Of a DNA stretch of 28,349 nt, positions 24,898-28,349 are shown in pieces. Below the pieces are notes generated by a model. That model was not told the origin of the DNA, did not search any database, and worked only from the letters and a program-made list of their open reading frames with translations. Positions within the stretch are counted from its first letter, which is position 1, and each line of letters opens with the position of its first letter. The position numbers were made by a program, and so were the translations under genes. Source of the stretch: JANWKA01 sp035533815 (lineage in GTDB: Bacteria; Bacteroidota; Bacteroidia; Chitinophagales; Chitinophagaceae); contig DATLTB010000060.1 in the NCBI GenBank assembly GCA_035533815.1, positions 1 to 28,349 on the forward strand, read 5' to 3'.

Positions 24898-25542
24898 TTG
24901 GAAATCTGTTTACAACAGCTTCTGCCTTTACCTTTAAAGGATGCCTTGCAGGATAGGCCCTCCGATATCTGGAACAGGGACTGCCGGTTCAACCAGGGGG
25001 AATATATCCATATCCGGGCCCCGTCGGGTACCGGCAAATCCACCCTTATCCATTACCTCTACCGGCTGCGCACGGATTATGCAGGCAGCATCACCCTGGA
25101 TAACCAGGATCTGCGCAATACCGGTCCTGCCAGGCTGGCCCAATTGCGGCAGCGGCACCTGAGCGTGGTCTTTCAGGATCTCCGGCTTTTCGGGGAGCTG
25201 ACTACAGCGGAAAATCTGGAAGTCAAAAGAGCCCTGACTCCCGAAATCCCCCGGGAAATCATTCCGGACTATGCCGGCAGGCTGGGCATTACAGAAAAAC
25301 TGGGGCAGTCGGGAAATAGATTATCCTACGGAGAACAACAGCGGGTAGCCATCATCCGGTCATTGCTGCAGCCCTTCGACTGGATATTGCTGGATGAACC
25401 CTTCAGTCACCTGGACCATCTCAATATCCGTCATGCAGCATCCCTGATCGCGGAGGCATGCCTTGTTAATAAATCGGGGATGATCATCGTGGATCTGGAA
25501 GAGGATGATCATTTTGATTATACCCGAAAACTCATGCTTTGA
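24898..25542 (+). CDS. ABC transporter ATP-binding protein with atypical H-loop
   Basis: This ATPase subunit has 214 residues, compact for the family. Walker A is APSGTGKST (41-49), the Q-loop Gln93 is in FQD, the signature is LSYGEQQ (142-148), Walker B is WILLDEP (162-168) with Glu167, and the D-loop is SHLD (170-173). The switch histidine expected about 30 residues later is missing: the strand MIIVDLEEDD has Leu200 at that place. The start must be TTG at 24898, since TGA at 24889-24891 closes the frame upstream and the nearby ATG (24888) is in another frame. It lies three bases before the permease gene, forming a two-gene exporter or lipoprotein-handling system like LolD/MacB-type pairs. 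Confidence 0.87.
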   Translation: MEICLQQLLPLPLKDALQDRPSDIWNRDCRFNQGEYIHIRAPSGTGKSTLIHYLYRLRTDYAGSITLDNQDLRNTGPARLAQLRQRHLSVVFQDLRLFGELTTAENLEVKRALTPEIPREIIPDYAGRLGITEKLGQSGNRLSYGEQQRVAIIRSLLQPFDWILLDEPFSHLDHLNIRHAASLIAEACLVNKSGMIIVDLEEDDHFDYTRKLML

Positions 25543-25545
25543 CCC

Positions 25546-26730
25546 GTGGAACAGAAAAGACTATTGCGAAGGCTGATGCGGAGCGGTCAGGGAAAATCCG
25601 GCCTGGTATTCGCTCTTTTAGGCCTGGGGCTGGGCATGCTGGTGCTCCTGGTGGCAGTCCAGTCATTTACCGATATCGGGCAACTGTTATTCACTCCGGC
25701 TGAAAAGGCGGGCATGGAAAGTTTGCTGGTTATCCATAAGGCAATCCCGGCCGACCATGCCGGGCATCCCGCTTTCAGCGATGAGGAGATCAGGGATATC
25801 AGCCACCAGTCCTTTGTGCATGCCTGGGGACCTGTTACTGCTAATCAATTTAAAGTAAGTGCCACTGCCGGATTCCAGACCCGGTTTTATACCGATCTTT
25901 TTTTTGAAGCAGTGCCGGATACTTTTCTGGAAAACAGGCCGGAGAAATGGCACTGGGATCCTGGGGACCCAGTGCTGCCCATAATCATTTCCACTGATTT
26001 TCTGACCATGTATAATTATGGGTTTGCGTTGAGCCAGGGACTCCCCCAGCTTTCCGAGGCCTCAGTGAAATCCATTCCGGTCAGCATTTCGATATCGGGA
26101 CCCGGCGGTTCCGGGCAATTCATGGCTAGTGTGGTGGGGTTTTCAAACCATATATCCTCGATCCTGGTGCCGCAGCGGTTCATGGACTGGGCCAACCTGC
26201 ATTATGGCCAAATGGCGAAACCGGCTCCAACCGGCATTATACTCAAAGTGACCGATCCATCAGATCCCCAGCTCGCTGCTTATCTGCATACCCACCATTA
26301 CCAGACCAATGCGGATAACCTGAAATTCAGTAAGATCAGGGTCATCCTGACCACCATACTTTCTGCCATCGGTCTATTTGGGATCTGTGTGATCGCCCTT
26401 GCCCTGATCATCTTCTCCGTATATCTGCAGCTGGTAATCTCCCGGTCAGGGGAGCAAATCCGCTTACTGTCCATCCTGGGCTACGAAGGGAACACCCTGG
26501 GCAGATTGCTGACGATGAGTATGGTCCCTTTGTATATTTGGATGCTGGTCGCTGCGCTCGTTGCGGTACAGGGGCTGCAATGGCTTGTCCGCCGTTCGCT
26601 GCTTGCAAAAGGTTTGATCATAGACTCCATGATCTCCCCATACGTTCCCGTTTGCCTGGTCGCCGTATTGCTGGTGTTTTATTTATTTACCCGCAGTTCA
26701 GTGAACCGGCATATCCGGGCTGTCAGCTGA
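25546..26730 (+). CDS. FtsX/MacB-like ABC permease
   Basis: This protein of 394 residues has the layout of the FtsX/MacB family: one N-terminal helix (about 20-42), a large extracytoplasmic domain (45-265), then three helices near 270-295, 320-350 and 360-385. It has the typical SGEQIRLLSILGYEGNTLGR coupling segment between helices 2 and 3. The start is GTG at 25546, three bases after the ATPase stop, so translation is likely coupled. Such transporters often act on lipoproteins or other envelope substrates by mechanotransmission; the substrate here is unknown. No membrane-fusion partner gene is near. Confidence 0.85.
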   Translation: MEQKRLLRRLMRSGQGKSGLVFALLGLGLGMLVLLVAVQSFTDIGQLLFTPAEKAGMESLLVIHKAIPADHAGHPAFSDEEIRDISHQSFVHAWGPVTANQFKVSATAGFQTRFYTDLFFEAVPDTFLENRPEKWHWDPGDPVLPIIISTDFLTMYNYGFALSQGLPQLSEASVKSIPVSISISGPGGSGQFMASVVGFSNHISSILVPQRFMDWANLHYGQMAKPAPTGIILKVTDPSDPQLAAYLHTHHYQTNADNLKFSKIRVILTTILSAIGLFGICVIALALIIFSVYLQLVISRSGEQIRLLSILGYEGNTLGRLLTMSMVPLYIWMLVAALVAVQGLQWLVRRSLLAKGLIIDSMISPYVPVCLVAVLLVFYLFTRSSVNRHIRAVS

Positions 26731-26856
26731 AACAATCCCGGGCTAACCTCAACAGGCGGTTCAAAGGGAAATGAATGAGTGACTGGACAAGCCATCCAGA
26801 AGGGGTTCCTTTGGAATAGCCAGGTAAACCGCTATATCTCTCCGGGAGTATTATTT
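26731..26856. other. Convergent spacer between permease and SDR genes
   Basis: This 126-base gap between convergent genes holds no credible ORF. A weak stem (AGATC/GATCT, 4-base loop, then TTT) lies just inside the SDR 3' end at about 26860-26876. It could terminate the plus-strand operon, but it is too small to call. Confidence 0.4.
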
Positions 26857-27567
26857 TCAGATCTGCTGATCTTTTGGCAGGATCATCAACTTAGGAATTC
26901 GCACATGCGCAGGCTGATCCATGATGAATCTCACGATTTCCGCAATATATCCGGCATCCAATGGCTCCTGTATATTCATGCTTTCCCTTGGATGGACCTT
27001 CCAGTTTTGATGCAATTCAGTCATGACCAACCCTGGCTCAATGCAGGTAATCAGGATATCTGTTCCTGACAGTTCCATCCTTAATGCCTCTGATAATGCT
27101 TCCAGCGCATATTTGGTTGCTGCATAGGCACCAGCGGTTGGTCTGACCTTTGTCCCAAGGACACTGGAAATATTAATGATGTGTCCGGACCCCTGCTCCC
27201 TGAACCGTTTGAGCATCTGATAAGTCAGGCGGAAAGTAGACTCCACATTCAGCCGGATCATGGAAGCCATTTTATCAATATCCATTTCCTCAATGGTCCC
27301 AACCTCCATGACTCCGGCGCAGTTGAACAGATAATCACATTTTCCGTATTTACTGTACACATGTTCCACCACTGAATCCTGAAATTCCGGACTATTGAGA
27401 TCCCCTGCCTGCATGTCATCGGGATCCAGTTGCAATTCCTCCATCCGGTCCTTCCTGCGCGCCACTCCGATGATTTTAAAGTTATCTGACTTCAGTGCCC
27501 TGGCGATCGCAAATCCAATCCCGCTGCTGGCCCCGGTCACCAGGCCTATTTTCCCTTTGTTCACCAT
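26857..27567 (-). CDS. Short-chain dehydrogenase/reductase (classical SDR)
   Basis: This NAD(P)-dependent oxidoreductase has 236 residues and a Rossmann fold. The cofactor motif is TGASSGIG (11-18). Arg37-Arg38 after beta strand 2 (GVARRKDR) suggests NADP preference. The NNAG-like motif is NCAGV (82-86). The catalytic set is Asn107, Ser134 or Ser135 in INISSVLG, Tyr148 and Lys152 in YAATK. The substrate cannot be read from sequence; it resembles general alcohol or 3-hydroxy acid dehydrogenases of the YdfG type. It is a lone gene converging on the ABC operon, with a strong GC-rich hairpin about 90 bases upstream. Confidence 0.93.
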   Translation of the reverse strand: MVNKGKIGLVTGASSGIGFAIARALKSDNFKIIGVARRKDRMEELQLDPDDMQAGDLNSPEFQDSVVEHVYSKYGKCDYLFNCAGVMEVGTIEEMDIDKMASMIRLNVESTFRLTYQMLKRFREQGSGHIINISSVLGTKVRPTAGAYAATKYALEALSEALRMELSGTDILITCIEPGLVMTELHQNWKVHPRESMNIQEPLDAGYIAEIVRFIMDQPAHVRIPKLMILPKDQQI

Positions 27568-27654
27568 AGGTATTGCGTTTACTGTTAAAAATCCGGATCG
27601 GTTAACCCCATTTATACCAGTTTTATAACATGGTATTCCGGATGAATTCCCATT

Positions 27655-27683
27655 CCCCGGGTTTCCCCTGAAACGGGCCGGGG
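27655..27683. repeat. Bulged GC-rich inverted repeat upstream of the SDR gene
   Basis: CCCCGGGTTTC (27655-27665) pairs with GAAAC (27670-27674) and, across a three-base GGG bulge, with CCGGGG (27678-27683), giving 11 pairs and a CCCT loop. It lies about 90 bases upstream of the SDR start and downstream of the decayed minus-strand gene. It may be an old terminator of that gene or a regulatory structure for the SDR gene. Confidence 0.4.
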
Positions 27684-27834
27684 GTCATATCCCGGAAGCC
27701 AGTACCTGAATTTGTGCCGGAAAATTAAGACAATACAGACAAACTTAGAAGCCTTCCTGAAATCTCCAGAAAACTTAAGTGTTCCCCAGATTTCCCTTAT
27801 TTGCGGAATTTCCCAACCGAATTTGCCAAGCAAT

Positions 27835-28149
27835 TCAGGCATAAAAGGATTGCCATAGGTAAGTCCTAATGACCCGCAACCAATAAACAGCTGCTGGAAT
27901 TAGCTCTTTAAATCTTACCTCCTTATAAGGCCAATTAATGGGTATAGTCCTAGTAAAAATGTCTGATAGGTATTTCCATCATTTCAGTTCCTCAAATTCA
28001 TTTTCTGTTATAACACCATGTGAAGTTTGAAACTTTGGAATTTTAATCTTGAATTTGTCCGGAAGTAGCGTCTTTATTCCAAAAGCATGGAGAAGATAAA
28101 GAGCACCTTGGGGTATATTATGGTTGATGATGTGCCAAATGATTATAGA
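27835..28149 (-). pseudogene. Decayed 3' end of an unrecognised gene
   Basis: On the minus strand one frame reads as ordinary protein for 56 codons (28149 to 27982), for example NIPQGALYLLHAFGIKTLLP and FKIKIPKFQTSHGVITENEF, then ends at TGA (27979-27981). The same frame stays open for another 47 codons to TGA at 27835. The upstream end is a TAG (28150-28152), beyond which the frame again reads through for about ten codons. No start codon fits at the 5' side of the protein-like part. Broken frame plus protein-like composition suggests a degraded gene. Chance is not excluded and the family is not recognised. Confidence 0.35.
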
Positions 28150-28349
28150 CTATGTGATAGCAGTAAGTAATGTGTTGAAACCCTATTTTATCAGTATAAG
28201 CTGAACCTAAAAATGATCCACAAATAAAATGGGCTGATCATTATTTTTAATTGGATTTTTAAACTATCAAATAATGTTCACAGCGATACCAAGGATTAGA
28301 TTGCCATCTCTTCTAGTACGCTGATATGGATGATTAAGCAATTTTAAAA

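Larger units (their letters stand above)
27568..28349. other. Gene-poor, AT-rich right end
   Basis: About 780 bases without an intact gene. It holds a bulged GC-rich hairpin (27655-27683) and a minus-strand frame that reads like protein but is broken by stops (27835-28149). The last 200 bases are very AT-rich with no ORF of note. No tRNA, transposon end or repeat array was found. Confidence 0.55.

Noticed and set aside
27612..27842. Minus-strand 76-codon frame upstream of the SDR gene
   Set aside because: It runs through the GC-rich hairpin, has no recognisable domain, and competes with the more protein-like frame at 27835-28149.

Overview
The window looks like a chromosomal segment from a Bacteroidota bacterium, probably Chitinophagia. 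This rests on protein character and promoter style, since no rRNA is present. The signs are separate nuoC and nuoD genes, a short NuoG without the large molybdopterin-like domain, a DUF4836-type lipoprotein, a PstS-like/TPR gene set common in that phylum, and -7 boxes matching TAnnTTTG. The centre is dense and moderately GC-rich. Both ends (about 1-1050 and 27600-28349) are AT-richer, gene-poor and hold only fragments.

Region 1 (1-1075): the 3' end of an unrecognised gene cut by the window edge, then about 670 bases with no convincing gene, ending in two small hairpins just past nuoN.

Region 2 (1076-14640): one long minus-strand operon for respiratory complex I, transcribed nuoA-B-C-D-E-F-G-H-[cupin]-I-J-K-L-M-N from a good -33/-7 promoter at 14609-14638. 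All 14 subunits are present with their Fe-S ligands: NuoEFG make the NADH dehydrogenase arm, NuoBCDI the connecting module, and NuoAHJKLMN the proton-pumping membrane arm. The oddity is a 114-residue cupin gene between nuoH and nuoI.

Region 3 (14640-21002): a CPBP-type membrane protein (+) with a damaged first active-site motif; a secreted GH2 beta-glucuronidase-like enzyme (-) converging on it; then a minus-strand set of a small membrane protein, a PstS-like lipoprotein and a large TPR protein.

Region 4 (21197-26730): a plus-strand series, probably one operon: low-molecular-weight tyrosine phosphatase, hisS (overlapping by 4 bases), a DUF4836-like lipoprotein, and a two-gene ABC system (ATPase with a TTG start and no recognisable switch histidine, plus an FtsX/MacB-like permease with a GTG start).

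Region 5 (26857-28349): an SDR oxidoreductase (-), then about 780 bases with a strong GC-rich hairpin and what looks like the decayed end of a minus-strand gene.

I found no tRNA, rRNA, CRISPR array, insertion sequence or phage gene. Most of the window is ordinary housekeeping sequence. The points most worth a second look are the cupin inside the nuo operon, the altered CPBP motif, the atypical ABC pair and the decayed gene near the right end.
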